DNA of 20,330 nucleotides, from NCBI GenBank assembly GCA_049582065.1, contig JBAUTF010000083.1, forward strand, positions 1 through 20,330, in the 5' to 3' direction. Positions within the stretch are counted from its first letter, which is position 1. Every line of letters starts with the position of its first letter. The notes under the pieces are model-generated. The model was given only the letters and a program-made list of their open reading frames with translations, was not told the origin of the DNA and searched no databases. Both the position numbers and the translations under genes were made by a program. This DNA comes from DATKSS01 sp049582065. Lineage in GTDB: Bacteria; Chloroflexota; Dormibacteria; Dormibacterales; Dormibacteraceae. This document shows, one piece after another, positions 8,650 to 16,478 of the stretch.

Positions 8650-8761
8650 GCAGCCCGCACCGGCAACCCGATCCCGACCCCGATCACCAGCAGCGGAAGC
8701 ACGAAAACGTCCGTGATCGGACCGAAGTCGAAGCCGCTGATCTTCTCGAAAGGCCTTGCCG

Positions 8762-9508
8762 TTAAGGGTTCTGCTTCGCTTCCATCTCGCGCATGAATGA
8801 CATTGCGTCCTCCGTGCTGGGCACGGTCAGGACGTTCTCGCGCGCGAAGTCTTCGGCGGCAGGCCAATCGAGGGACCTGATGCGGGTCGCGGCCGCCTCG
8901 CGGTCGTACGAGGTGCGGCGCATCCGGACGTCCGGACCTAGCACGGCCCAGAACGCGCCCGGCTCGCCATACGGCATGCCGACGCTGCCGGGGTTGACGA
9001 CGCGCAGGCGATCGACTCTCCGGTCGAACTGCATGTGGGTGTGGCCGCAGACGACCACGTCGACGTCCAGGCCCGTTGTGAAGACGCGAATCCGTTCGTC
9101 AGGAGTTTCCGCGGTCATGATCTCGACGTCGCTGCCGGGCGACCCGTGGCAGAAGAGGACTCGACCCAGGCCCTCGACGTCTTCGACCAGCACCGTGGCC
9201 TCGAACGCTGCGAGAAAGTCCCGATCGTCGCGCGAGATCTGGCGCGAGCACCACTCGCCAAACGGTCCCGCCCACTCGGGCCCTTCCTGCAGGTCGAAAG
9301 CCTCAATGAGACCTCGGTCGGCGTTCCCGCTCACGAAACGGACTTCGGTGAGGGCTTTGAGCAGCTGGACGGTTTGCGCGGGCATCGGCCCCGACGCGAC
9401 GTCCCCGCAGACCACCACCAGGTCGGGGGCTTCGCGGCGTACCTCCTCCAACACCGCCTCGAGCGCGGGAAGGTTGCCGTGTATGTCCGCCAGCGCCGCA
9501 ATACGCAC
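8762..9508 (-). CDS. Metallophosphoesterase (YfcE/MJ0936-like calcineurin fold)
   Basis: This is a two-metal phosphoesterase of 248 residues. The metal-binding motifs appear in order: DIHGN (residues 8-12), CGDVASG, SGNADR in place of the usual GNHD, FCHGSP and CGHTHMQFDRRV. The final NPGSVGMPYGEPGAFWAVL block is characteristic of the YfcE/MJ0936 group, which hydrolyses phosphodiesters or small phosphate esters; the substrate here is unknown. The protein is cytoplasmic with no signal peptide. The start is GTG 9508, since the first strand MRIAALADIHGN begins right there. It lies 10 bp after the stop of the upstream membrane-protein gene and is very likely translated from the same message. Confidence 0.9.
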   Translation of the reverse strand: MRIAALADIHGNLPALEAVLEEVRREAPDLVVVCGDVASGPMPAQTVQLLKALTEVRFVSGNADRGLIEAFDLQEGPEWAGPFGEWCSRQISRDDRDFLAAFEATVLVEDVEGLGRVLFCHGSPGSDVEIMTAETPDERIRVFTTGLDVDVVVCGHTHMQFDRRVDRLRVVNPGSVGMPYGEPGAFWAVLGPDVRMRRTSYDREAAATRIRSLDWPAAEDFARENVLTVPSTEDAMSFMREMEAKQNP

Positions 9509-9518
9509 AGTCGTGGGC

Positions 9519-10268
9519 CTATGCGGCAGGCCCTGGGTCGACGGCGCGCGGCGGGGTCGGCTCTTCGACCCGGAAAGCTGCGAGGTCAGGCGTCACCACC
9601 GCGTACACGGCGGGCAGCGCCACCGAGATGAGCAGGCCGCTGAAGGGCACGATGAAACCGACCGAGACCGACAGGAAGGCAAAGACGACGCTCGCCAGGC
9701 CGTAAGTCAGGGCGACCCTGATTGACACGTCGCGGTTGCTGCGCGCGAGAGCGAACAGGCGCGTCGGGTCGATGGCGCGAGCCGCGCCGAGCTTGTCGGA
9801 CCCGATCAGGATGGCGGCGGTGAGGTACAGCATGGCCAGCCACCACACGATCAAGAGCATCAACGCTACGAAGGCCAGGAAGACGGCGATCGCGACCTGG
9901 TGCGGATTCGCAGCGACGATCGCGATGGCGCTCCCGATCAGGGATGCGATGACGAAGAAGACCACGAGCCCATACGCGAAAGCGACGAGGAACGGCGCGA
10001 CGCCGCGTTCGAGGTACTGGAAGCCGGCCGGCGGCAGCTCGCGCCAACCGCGCCGCACCATGTCGGTAGCCACCAACGTCCAGCCGAGAAGGTTGATCGA
10101 GCCGACGATCGGGATGAGGCCGATCAGACCTGTGATCGCGACCCGGCCAAACCAGTCCGGGGTGGACGTGAACCACAAGGTGTCGAGCTCGCCTTCGACC
10201 ACACGGCTTCGCCAGCGGGCCCCGTCCCACCACCACCTGCCGTCTTGGGAGATCGGCGCCGGCGACAT
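9519..10268 (-). CDS. DUF4013-like polytopic membrane protein with a WW-DG N-terminal tag
   Basis: The 249-residue protein has about five hydrophobic segments, the clearest at residues 42-65, 93-115, 125-150 and 196-230. Gly- and Pro-rich repeats such as GLIGLIPIVGSINLLGW fit the DUF4013 group of membrane proteins of unknown function. The N-terminus SQDGRWWWDGARWRSR resembles the short DUF2510-type Trp-Asp-Gly motif often found at the cytoplasmic end of actinobacterial and related membrane proteins. The C-terminus is Pro-rich and soluble. The gene precedes the phosphoesterase in an operon-like pair with a 10-bp gap. ATG 10268 is chosen because the WDG motif starts right after it. No transport or catalytic motif is visible. 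Confidence 0.8.
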   Translation of the reverse strand: MSPAPISQDGRWWWDGARWRSRVVEGELDTLWFTSTPDWFGRVAITGLIGLIPIVGSINLLGWTLVATDMVRRGWRELPPAGFQYLERGVAPFLVAFAYGLVVFFVIASLIGSAIAIVAANPHQVAIAVFLAFVALMLLIVWWLAMLYLTAAILIGSDKLGAARAIDPTRLFALARSNRDVSIRVALTYGLASVVFAFLSVSVGFIVPFSGLLISVALPAVYAVVTPDLAAFRVEEPTPPRAVDPGPAA

Positions 10269-10277
10269 CGCACCAGC

Positions 10278-10407
10278 CTAACCTGATCGCCTGGACGTCG
10301 GCGACGAAGCAGCCGGACACGAGGGGCACGCGGAAATATCCTTCCTCTTCGATGATCGCCTCGATCCGATTTCGCATCGCGGCCTCCAGCTCGGGATCGT
10401 GACGCAT
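10278..10407 (-). CDS. Possible small gene, 3' end unclear (maybe frameshifted)
   Basis: From ATG 10407 the minus strand reads MRHDPELEAAMRNRIEAII and continues EEEGYFRVPLVSGCFVADV, a protein-like stretch with a charged helix and a strand pattern. This frame has no stop before it runs on as an antisense-like, Arg-rich reading inside the membrane-protein gene. A TAG in another frame at 10280-10278 lies 9 bp before that gene's ATG, exactly where a stop would be expected. A one-base indel in the last codons would restore a gene of about 43 codons. I do not recognise the product. It could also be chance. Confidence 0.3.
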
Positions 10408-10509
10408 CGACCGCCAACAGCCCAGCGCGGGCTCCGCCCCCGGGAACACCTCGCCTGTGCCGCATCAGTGCCTGATCGGGACGCTCGAGCCAGGTCGGTA
10501 ATAACGACA

Positions 10510-11313
10510 ATGGGCGGAGTGAACGGCGGGCCGGTGGGGATCTTCGACTCGGGAGTCGGGGGACTGTCCGTGTTCCGCGAGATCCGCGCCGCGCTGCCGG
10601 TCGAGTCGATCTACTACGTGGCCGACTCCCGCAATGCACCATGGGGCGACAAGACGCTCGAGTTCGTTCGAGAACGCGGTCTGAAGATCGCTCGGTTCCT
10701 GGTGAGCCAGGGCGTCAAAGCGATCGTCATCGGTTCCAACACCGGCACCGCTGGGTCTGCCGACGCGCTTCGCAGCAACCTGAGCATCCCCGTCATCGGC
10801 ATCGAGCCCGGCGTCAAGCCCGCGGTCGCCGCGACGAAATCGGGGGTGGTCGGGGCGCTGGTCCCGGCCGCGATGGGAAGCTCTGATCGCATGGCATCTC
10901 TGCTGTACCGCTTCAGCACCGACGTGAAGGTGATCACGCAGCCAGTGCCGGGACTCGTCGAACATGTCGAGGCGGCTGACCTCGATGGCCCCGAGCTGAG
11001 GACACTGGTCGAGGGCTACGTCCGGCCGCTGATCGAAGCAGGCGCCGATACCATCGTGCTCGGCTCGACCCACTACGTGTTTCTCAAAGCGATCATCGCC
11101 GATGTCGCGGGACCGAACGTGACCCTCATCGATACGGGCGCCGCCGTCGCACGCCAGCTGGCGCGAGTGCTCAACGAGCGCGCACTCGAGGCGCCCACGG
11201 AGTCGAGCTACCAAGAGCAGTTCTGGACGAGCGGTGACCCGACCGCGTCGCGTCGCGTGATGTCCGCGCTGCTCGGGCGGGACGTCAGGGTGGAGAAGCT
11301 ACCCGACCAGTAG
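10510..11313 (+). CDS. murI: Glutamate racemase homologue lacking both catalytic cysteines
   Basis: The fold is clearly that of MurI, which interconverts L- and D-glutamate for peptidoglycan. IGIFDSGVGGLSV-like sequence (GIFDSGVGGLSVFREI, residues 10-25), IARFLVSQGVKAIVI (60-74), PVIGIEPGVKPAV (94-106) and TLIDTGAAVARQL (205-217) are all in place, and 267 residues is the usual length. Both cysteines that extract and donate the alpha proton are, however, serine: ACNTA has become GSNTG (Ser76, codon TCC at 10735) and CTHYP has become STHYV (Ser186, codon TCG at 11065). Asp13 and His188 remain. The usual third-strand PYG loop reads APWGDK. The frame is intact with normal codon use, so it is a maintained protein: either a pseudoenzyme, perhaps regulatory, or a racemase with changed chemistry. 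ATG 10510 has no strong ribosome-binding site. The 3' end overlaps the convergent MBL gene by 15 bp. Confidence 0.88.
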   Translation: MGGVNGGPVGIFDSGVGGLSVFREIRAALPVESIYYVADSRNAPWGDKTLEFVRERGLKIARFLVSQGVKAIVIGSNTGTAGSADALRSNLSIPVIGIEPGVKPAVAATKSGVVGALVPAAMGSSDRMASLLYRFSTDVKVITQPVPGLVEHVEAADLDGPELRTLVEGYVRPLIEAGADTIVLGSTHYVFLKAIIADVAGPNVTLIDTGAAVARQLARVLNERALEAPTESSYQEQFWTSGDPTASRRVMSALLGRDVRVEKLPDQ

Positions 11314-12117
11314 GTGCCTTTTGTACCTCTCCGCCGAACGCAGCAGTGCATGCTTGGCGTCCGACTCCACGTTCCTGTCCCACCACGCTCCGTAGATTCG
11401 GTCGAAGTCAAACGGTTCGAGGGACGCGACCATCCGATCCACCCTGGCCGCGGACAGCGGGACGTAGTTGGGGTAGCTGTACATGAAGCTCACCCAACGC
11501 CGATCCTGCGCGACCTGGACGATGTCGCCGCACAGCAGGGCGCCCCGGCCCTCAGCACCGGACGGACAGTGCAGCACGGTCCCGCCCTCGCAGTGGCCTC
11601 CGGCGCGGATCAGAGTCATCCCGTCCCACAGCGCTTTCGACTCGCCATCCCAGAACTCGATGCGCTCGTCCGGCCGCATCACCCAGCGCCGGTCCGCCGA
11701 ATGCAGGTAGACGGGCGCGTCAAACGCTCGACTCCACTCGACCATCGATGAGTAGTAGTGCGGGTGCGAGATCGCGATCGCTCGAATCCCGCCTAGCGCT
11801 CGCAATGCGCCCACAGTGGTCTCGTCGATCAGGGAGATGCAGTCCCACAGCACATTGCCTCCCGGCGACCGCATGAGCAGTGCCCGCTGGCCGATCGCAA
11901 ACGAAGGCTTCGTGCCGATCCCGGTCAATCCAAGGTCATCGCGGACCTCGTTGTGGTGGTCGCGGCGCAACTCATCCAATGTGGTCCATTCCTGGCCGGA
12001 CCACCGCACGTACTGGCGCTCGTCCTCGCAGACCTGGCAATCCGAAGGCGCTCCGCCGGCGGCGGCGAACTGGACGCCGCAGGTCACGCAGATCTGACAC
12101 CGAGCCTCGGGCTTCAC
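11299..12117 (-). CDS. MBL-fold metallo-hydrolase with N-terminal Cys motif
   Basis: The 272-residue protein starts with CQICVTC (Cys7, Cys10, Cys13) and a second CQVC (Cys27, Cys30), probably a small zinc knuckle. A segment ERQYVRWSGQEWTTLDEL then leads into a beta-lactamase-fold domain (about 70-260). The first metal motif is AISHPHYYSS (116-124) rather than the canonical HxHxDH, so two ligands of the second metal are missing. GGHCEGGTVL (His175) and LLCGDIV (Asp198) keep later ligand positions. I know this combination as a recurrent uncharacterised family, so the change is probably native and not damage. GTG 12117 is the start, 16 bp after the VIT1 gene's stop on the same strand, suggesting one operon. 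The substrate is unknown. Confidence 0.85.
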   Translation of the reverse strand: MKPEARCQICVTCGVQFAAAGGAPSDCQVCEDERQYVRWSGQEWTTLDELRRDHHNEVRDDLGLTGIGTKPSFAIGQRALLMRSPGGNVLWDCISLIDETTVGALRALGGIRAIAISHPHYYSSMVEWSRAFDAPVYLHSADRRWVMRPDERIEFWDGESKALWDGMTLIRAGGHCEGGTVLHCPSGAEGRGALLCGDIVQVAQDRRWVSFMYSYPNYVPLSAARVDRMVASLEPFDFDRIYGAWWDRNVESDAKHALLRSAERYKRHLLVG

Positions 12118-12133
12118 GCCGCCGGGCGCCCGC

Positions 12134-13306
12134 TCACCCGCTGACCTTCAGCACCAACCCGATCCCGTACGTGATTCCGCCGACGATCACTCCCGCGAGC
12201 GTCATCTCGAGCCCGGCCGACCACCACGTGCGCAGTGTGAAAAACGACTTGGCGGCGCCGACCAGGAAGTGTGCGACCAGGGATACAAACGCGGCCGTGA
12301 TCACCGCCGCGCCTCCGCGCATGAAGAAGAACGGGATCACGGGGACCATCGCCCCCACGAAGGTGCTGACCCCCGCGGCCACCGCCGATTGCACCGGCTG
12401 GCTCGAGCCCTCGAGCCCCATACCCAGCTCGTCCGGCGCATGGACCTTGAGCAGCGCGTCCGGGTCCTTGGCCAGCTGTTCGGCCAGCTTGTCCGCCGTG
12501 TCCTTGTCGATGCCTTTCAGCTGATAGAACAGCGATACCTCTTCCTTCTCCTCGTCGGGGTTCTCGATGACCTCCTGCCGCTCGCGCGCGACGTTGGCCG
12601 CAGCGACCTCTCCCTCCGACCGCTCCGCGAGGAACGCCCCAGTCGCCATCGAGAGCGCTGAGGCGATGGCGCCGAAAAGGCCTGCGGTCAGGACGAATCC
12701 CGAGCCGCCGGTCGCGCCCGACACTCCCGCGACGATGCCGAAAACCGCGGCCAGCCCGTCATTGGCGCCGTAGATCGCGCCCGAGATCCAGCCCGACCCG
12801 GTGCGGTGCCAGGTCTCCCGGCCCAGGATCCGGTTGAGCTTGGTCTGCGGGCCGCTCGGAGGATGCTCGTCTCCGCGATGAGCGGCCTGGATTGCTTCCA
12901 ACGAGCGCGAGTGGCCCTGCTCCTCCACGCGGATCGACTGAAGCACCGCATCGGTCTCCGGGTCACCCGTCGACCGCTTGTAGCGGTCCTGGATCTCGAC
13001 CTCTTCGGCCGCCTCCATGCGCGCCATCACGGTCGGCACCGGCGCAATCCTTGCCTGAATGAGCTGCATCAGCGACAGCCGCACCCCAGCCGGATCGGGA
13101 ACCGGTTCGCCCAGCTCGCGCAGCCGCTGCTCGATGCGCTCCCGGTGCGAGGCTTCGGCGTCTGCGATCGCCCGGATCACCTCGGCTCGGCGCGGATCGC
13201 CGACGCGGTCGGCCAGCAGCTTGTACAGGGCCCTCGCCTGCACCTCGCCTCGCCAGGCCTGGAGCAGGCGGGCCACGGCCTCTTTCGAGCTGGTCGATGG
13301 CGGCAT
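12134..13306 (-). CDS. Ferritin-like/VIT1 (CCC1) fusion, iron or manganese transporter
   Basis: Two domains are fused. Residues 7-145 form a four-helix ferritin-like domain with diiron-type ligands: Glu21, ExxH at 51-54, Glu residues near 101-105 and ExxH at 129-132. Residues 170-390 are a VIT1/CCC1 membrane domain with ISGAIYGANDGLAAVFGIVAG (175-195) and ALSMATGAFLAERSEGE (217-233), then a cytosolic loop (235-300) and further helices to the end. VIT1 proteins move Fe(II) or Mn(II) out of the cytoplasm; the ferritin-like part may sense or deliver the metal, as known for related fusions. ATG 13306 is chosen because the first ferritin helix begins just after it; the frame stays open to 13519, but that part is antisense to another gene. 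It is divergent from the small membrane gene (52-bp spacer) and upstream of the MBL gene. Confidence 0.9.
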   Translation of the reverse strand: MPPSTSSKEAVARLLQAWRGEVQARALYKLLADRVGDPRRAEVIRAIADAEASHRERIEQRLRELGEPVPDPAGVRLSLMQLIQARIAPVPTVMARMEAAEEVEIQDRYKRSTGDPETDAVLQSIRVEEQGHSRSLEAIQAAHRGDEHPPSGPQTKLNRILGRETWHRTGSGWISGAIYGANDGLAAVFGIVAGVSGATGGSGFVLTAGLFGAIASALSMATGAFLAERSEGEVAAANVARERQEVIENPDEEKEEVSLFYQLKGIDKDTADKLAEQLAKDPDALLKVHAPDELGMGLEGSSQPVQSAVAAGVSTFVGAMVPVIPFFFMRGGAAVITAAFVSLVAHFLVGAAKSFFTLRTWWSAGLEMTLAGVIVGGITYGIGLVLKVSG

Positions 13307-13358
13307 CCGCTCAAGGTAAGCCAACCGGGTGGCGGAGAGGTTCTGAGACACTGGCGCC

Positions 13359-13664
13359 GTGCGCGGATTCTTCGCCGGCCTGATCCTGATCGTCGGCGTG
13401 TCGGCGACAGTCCTGTCTTTGAGGCCCGGCGGGCTCCGGCGCCAACTCCGGTTCGCCGCGCGCCGTTTTCGGATCGCCATCGGCCTGGGCGGTGCGTACG
13501 TGTTCGTATCGATCGCCATCCGCCTCGCCTTCCCGACCGGCCCGGTGTCCGACTACGGGCCGGCGGCCCTTGCCATCGTGCTCGCGGTGGCGTTCCTGGT
13601 GATGGGCCGCGACCCGGTGGTGAAGGGATCCCCGGCCGACCGGACCAACAAGCAGGGTCTTTAG
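13359..13664 (+). CDS. Small polytopic membrane protein of unknown function
   Basis: I do not recognise this gene. The 101-residue product has three hydrophobic segments: FFAGLILIVGVSATVLSL (about 4-21), IAIGLGGAYVFVSIAIRLAF (39-58) and PAALAIVLAVAFLVMG (68-83). A basic Arg-rich loop (25-38) and a polar tail are predicted on the cytoplasmic side. GTG 13359 is preferred because the first helix would be cut by GTG 13398; no strong ribosome-binding site is present. It is divergent from the ferritin-like/VIT1 gene and 53 bp upstream of the acyl-CoA synthetase, which has its own ribosome-binding site. Codon use looks native, with G or C at most third positions. Confidence 0.7.
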   Translation: MRGFFAGLILIVGVSATVLSLRPGGLRRQLRFAARRFRIAIGLGGAYVFVSIAIRLAFPTGPVSDYGPAALAIVLAVAFLVMGRDPVVKGSPADRTNKQGL

Positions 13665-13717
13665 TCAGTTTCCCGCTGCTCCACCTCGGCGCAATGTGAT
13701 CGTGGAGGTTTAGGACT

Positions 13718-15517
13718 ATGGCTATTGCTACCCCGTCGGTGACTCAACTTCTGCCCCAGCCCGCCGAGAGCTCGCCGGAGACGATCCCGGCCGTGTTTTT
13801 CGCGCAGGCCAAGCTCCACGACCAGGCTCCGTACCTGCATTTCTTCCGCGACGGCTCATGGCAGGCCCTGAGCTGGGCCGAGACAGCCGAGCGGGCCACC
13901 CGGGTCGCCTGCGCGCTCGTCGAGGCGGGATTGCGTCCGGGCGAGCACGTGGCCATGATGTCGCCCAACCGTCCCGAATGGCTTTACTGCGACTTCGGGA
14001 TCATGGCCGCGGGAGGCGTGACCGTCCCGATCTACCCCTCCCTGCTGCCCAAGGTCGCCGGATACATCGCCGAGGACAGCAAGACGCGGTTCGCGATCGC
14101 GTCGGATGCAGCCATGGCTTCCAAGCTCGCCGACCATGAGCTTCCGAAGCGCGTCTTCACGATGGACGAAGACGTCCAGCGCTGGACGGACACCGAGCCG
14201 GCGGCCGATCTTCGCGCCCAGGTGTCCCAGCGCCTTGCTGCGCTGAAGCCCGACGGCGTCGCGACGGTCATCTACACCTCCGGCACGACCGGCGAACCCA
14301 AGGGCGTGATCTTCGCCCACCGCCACTTCATCGAAGCCGCCAAAGCAGGCCTCCAGATGTTCCACATCGGGCCCGAGGACGAGCTGCTCTCCTACCTCCC
14401 CTATTCCCACATCCTGGAGCGCGTCGACGGCATCTTCATCGAAACCATGGCTGGGTGCTCCTTCTGGCTTGCACGCAGCCTCGACACCATGTTTGTGGAG
14501 GACATCCACGTCGCGCGGCCGACGATCATGCTGGGCGTGCCGCGCGTATTCGAAAAGCTCTACGAGACCGTGTACGACCAGATGCGCAAGCAGCCCGTCT
14601 ACAGGCGGGCGATCTTTCGCTGGGCGCTTGGCATCGGCGTGGCCAGGCTTCACGGCCATCCGGGTCCATGGCTTCGCATGCGAGTGCGCATCGCGGAACG
14701 CGTGGTCCTCGCGCCGCTGCGCGACAAGCTGACCGGCGGACGCTTGCGGTTCTTCATCAGCGGCGGCGCCCCACTCAACGAGAAGGTCGAAGAGTTCTTC
14801 TGGGCGATCGGGGTCAAGATCCTGCAGGGTTGGGGCCTCACTGAAGCCACCTCAGGGGTCGCGTCCAACACCGAGGAAGTGCACCGCTATCGCTCGGTGG
14901 GCATTGCCATGCCAGGCACGGAGCTGCGCATCGCCGAGGACGGCGAGATCCTTGTCCACGGCCCCGGCGTGATGATCGGCTACAAGAACCGGCCGGAGGC
15001 CACGGAGGAGTGCATCAAGGACGGGTGGCTCAAGACCGGCGACATGGGCTTCATCGACCAGGACGGCTTCCTGACGATCACCGACCGGAAGAAGGACCTG
15101 ATCAAAACCTCCGGGGGCAAGTACGTGGCGCCGCTGCCGATCGAGGCGCAGCTCGAGAACGACCGCTACGTCAAGGCTGCTCTAGTGGTGGGCGACAGCC
15201 GGCAGTACGTGGTCGGGCTCATCGTGCCCGACTGGGAAGCCCTCGCCGCGGATGCAGGTTTCACCGGCGAGCCGGCCAAGCTGGTCAACGACGCGGCGGT
15301 GCGTGCGCGCTTCCAGACGCTCGTCGACGCGGTCAACCAGAACCTCGCCAGCTTCGAGACGATCAAGTACTTCGCGCTCCTGGAGCGCGACTTCAGCGAA
15401 GCATATGGCGAGCTGACTCCAACCCTGAAGAAGAAGCGGCGGGTCATCGCCCAGAACTTCCACGAGCCGATTGAGACGATGTTCGCCGCGCACAAGAAGG
15501 TGCCCACCCATGTCTGA
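13718..15517 (+). CDS. fadD: Long-chain fatty acid:CoA ligase (AMP-forming)
   Basis: This enzyme activates long-chain fatty acids to acyl-CoA using ATP, through an acyl-adenylate. The AMP-binding P-loop is VIYTSGTTGEPKGV (residues 184-197). LTEATSGVAS lies in the adenylate pocket, and WLKTGDMGFIDQDGFLTITD then leads to RKKDLIKTSGGKYVAP, the hinge and C-terminal-domain signature. The C-terminal Lys region TPTLKKKR (567-574) is kept. The 599-residue length and late motifs match the FAA1/FadD15 type, not the shorter E. coli FadD. GGAGG at 13704-13708 supports ATG 13718. The stop overlaps the next start by 8 bp. It can feed acyl-CoA to beta-oxidation or to the WS/DGAT acyltransferase at the other end of the window; which one is not visible. 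Confidence 0.94.
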   Translation: MAIATPSVTQLLPQPAESSPETIPAVFFAQAKLHDQAPYLHFFRDGSWQALSWAETAERATRVACALVEAGLRPGEHVAMMSPNRPEWLYCDFGIMAAGGVTVPIYPSLLPKVAGYIAEDSKTRFAIASDAAMASKLADHELPKRVFTMDEDVQRWTDTEPAADLRAQVSQRLAALKPDGVATVIYTSGTTGEPKGVIFAHRHFIEAAKAGLQMFHIGPEDELLSYLPYSHILERVDGIFIETMAGCSFWLARSLDTMFVEDIHVARPTIMLGVPRVFEKLYETVYDQMRKQPVYRRAIFRWALGIGVARLHGHPGPWLRMRVRIAERVVLAPLRDKLTGGRLRFFISGGAPLNEKVEEFFWAIGVKILQGWGLTEATSGVASNTEEVHRYRSVGIAMPGTELRIAEDGEILVHGPGVMIGYKNRPEATEECIKDGWLKTGDMGFIDQDGFLTITDRKKDLIKTSGGKYVAPLPIEAQLENDRYVKAALVVGDSRQYVVGLIVPDWEALAADAGFTGEPAKLVNDAAVRARFQTLVDAVNQNLASFETIKYFALLERDFSEAYGELTPTLKKKRRVIAQNFHEPIETMFAAHKKVPTHV

Positions 15518-15926
15518 GAAAGTCGTAGAGGCAGCGATGGAGGTCTTGACCGACGACCAGTGCGTGCAGCTGCTGGAGCTGCACGACCTGGGACGGGTCG
15601 CCCTCCAGGTCGGCGATCAGCCGGAGGTCTTTCCCGTCAACTACGCGACCGACGGCAAGATCGTCGTGTTCCGGACCGCCCGGGGTACCAGGCTCGACCA
15701 GGCGACCGAAGGCCGGATCGCATTCGAGGTCGACGACTGGGACCCTCACACGGGCGTCGGGTGGAGCGTGATGTTGAAAGGAGTGGCCGAAGAGGTCAAG
15801 GGCGGTGCGGATCCGTTTACGGCGGCTCTGCGCTCGCGCCCTGTCACGCCGCTGGCGCCGGGCGAGCGGGATCTCCTGCTCGCGATTTATCCCGCCGAGA
15901 TCTCCGGACGTCGCTTCCGCCGGTAA
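15510..15926 (+). CDS. Pyridoxamine 5'-phosphate oxidase-like flavin-binding protein
   Basis: The 138-residue split-barrel protein matches the Pyridox_ox_2/NimA-like group: LHDLGRVALQVGDQPEVFPV (about 24-43), IVVFRTARGTRLD (50-62), IAFEVDDWDPHTGVGWSVMLKG (70-91) and the closing strand DLLLAIYPAEISGRRF. Family members bind FMN, F420 or heme as dimers and carry out small-molecule reductions or simply bind cofactor; the ligand here is unknown. ATG 15510 overlaps the acyl-CoA synthetase stop by 8 bp and has AGAAGGTG in front of it, so the genes are almost certainly one operon. It is followed immediately by a strong terminator. Confidence 0.85.
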   Translation: MSEKVVEAAMEVLTDDQCVQLLELHDLGRVALQVGDQPEVFPVNYATDGKIVVFRTARGTRLDQATEGRIAFEVDDWDPHTGVGWSVMLKGVAEEVKGGADPFTAALRSRPVTPLAPGERDLLLAIYPAEISGRRFRR

Positions 15927-15935
15927 GGCAAAAGG

Positions 15936-15962
15936 AAAGGGGCCGGATCGCCGGCCCCTTTT
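15936..15962. terminator. Strong bidirectional terminator between the flavoprotein gene and hsp20
   Basis: GGGGCCGG (15939-15946), loop ATCG, CCGGCCCC (15951-15958): an 8-bp G/C stem, lengthened by AAA/TTT pairs, followed by TTTT on the plus strand. On the minus strand the stem is followed by TTTCCTTTTG. It therefore ends both converging transcripts. Confidence 0.93.
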
Positions 15963-15983
15963 CACTTTAGGCAGCCCGGACGC

Positions 15984-16463
15984 TCAAGCCTTGATGGACT
16001 TGGTCGCGTGCTTGACCGGGATCACCTTCGCTTTCGGGAGACCCTCGAGCTTGGCGGCGCGCGGCATGGTTATCTCCAGCACGCCGTTGTCGTATTCGGC
16101 CTTGATCTCGGTCTCCTTGATGCCCTTCGGAATCGCCATGTGGCGCTCAAAGAAGCCGTAGCTCGCCTCCTTGCGGTAGTAGCCGGCCTCCTTGACCTCC
16201 TTGTCGGCCTTCCTCTCGCCCATCACGATCAGCTCGCCGTCGGCGAACTTGACCTGGATGTCCTCGGGCGCGATGCCGGGCAGGTCCAGCTTGACCACCA
16301 GGTCCTCGTCGCGGACGAAGACGTCTGCGGTCGGGATGAAATGCCTCCCGGACGTCAACGCCAGCAGGGGCCTGAATGGCCATGGGCCGCTCAGGGTGCG
16401 GAAGAACTCCGCGATTGGACTGTCGAGCTCTACGAGCTCTTCTGGAACGATACGAGTTGTCAT
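15984..16463 (-). CDS. hsp20: Hsp20/alpha-crystallin family small heat-shock protein
   Basis: Small heat-shock proteins hold unfolding proteins in large oligomers without ATP. The alpha-crystallin domain spans about residues 42-140. VFVRDEDLVVKLDLPGIAPEDIQV-type strands (from about 48), GELIVMGERK, the YGFFERHMAIP segment and YDNGVLEITMPRA, containing the classic GVLxxxxP signature, are all present. A short N-terminal arm (1-40) and the C-terminal VIPVK tail, which carries an IxV-like element for oligomer contacts, flank it. ATG 16463 is fixed by a near-perfect AAGGAGGTGA ribosome-binding site (16469-16478 on this strand); the GTG at 16472 lies inside that site. A 7-bp inverted repeat overlaps the first bases of the site. 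No CIRCE or HAIR sequence is seen. It is divergent from the lon-like gene. Confidence 0.95.
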   Translation of the reverse strand: MTTRIVPEELVELDSPIAEFFRTLSGPWPFRPLLALTSGRHFIPTADVFVRDEDLVVKLDLPGIAPEDIQVKFADGELIVMGERKADKEVKEAGYYRKEASYGFFERHMAIPKGIKETEIKAEYDNGVLEITMPRAAKLEGLPKAKVIPVKHATKSIKA

Positions 16464-16468
16464 CTCGC

Positions 16469-16478
16469 TCACCTCCTT
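16469..16478 (-). promoter_or_regulatory. Near-perfect ribosome-binding site of hsp20
   Basis: AAGGAGGTGA on the minus strand, 5 nt before ATG 16463. It is the strongest ribosome-binding site in the window. Its first two A residues belong to the inverted-repeat arm next to it. Confidence 0.85.

Noticed and set aside
9586..10449. 287-codon minus-strand frame overlapping the DUF4013 gene
   Set aside because: Only its first 50 or so codons look protein-like; the rest is an out-of-frame reading of the membrane-protein gene. The first part is kept as a low-confidence small gene.
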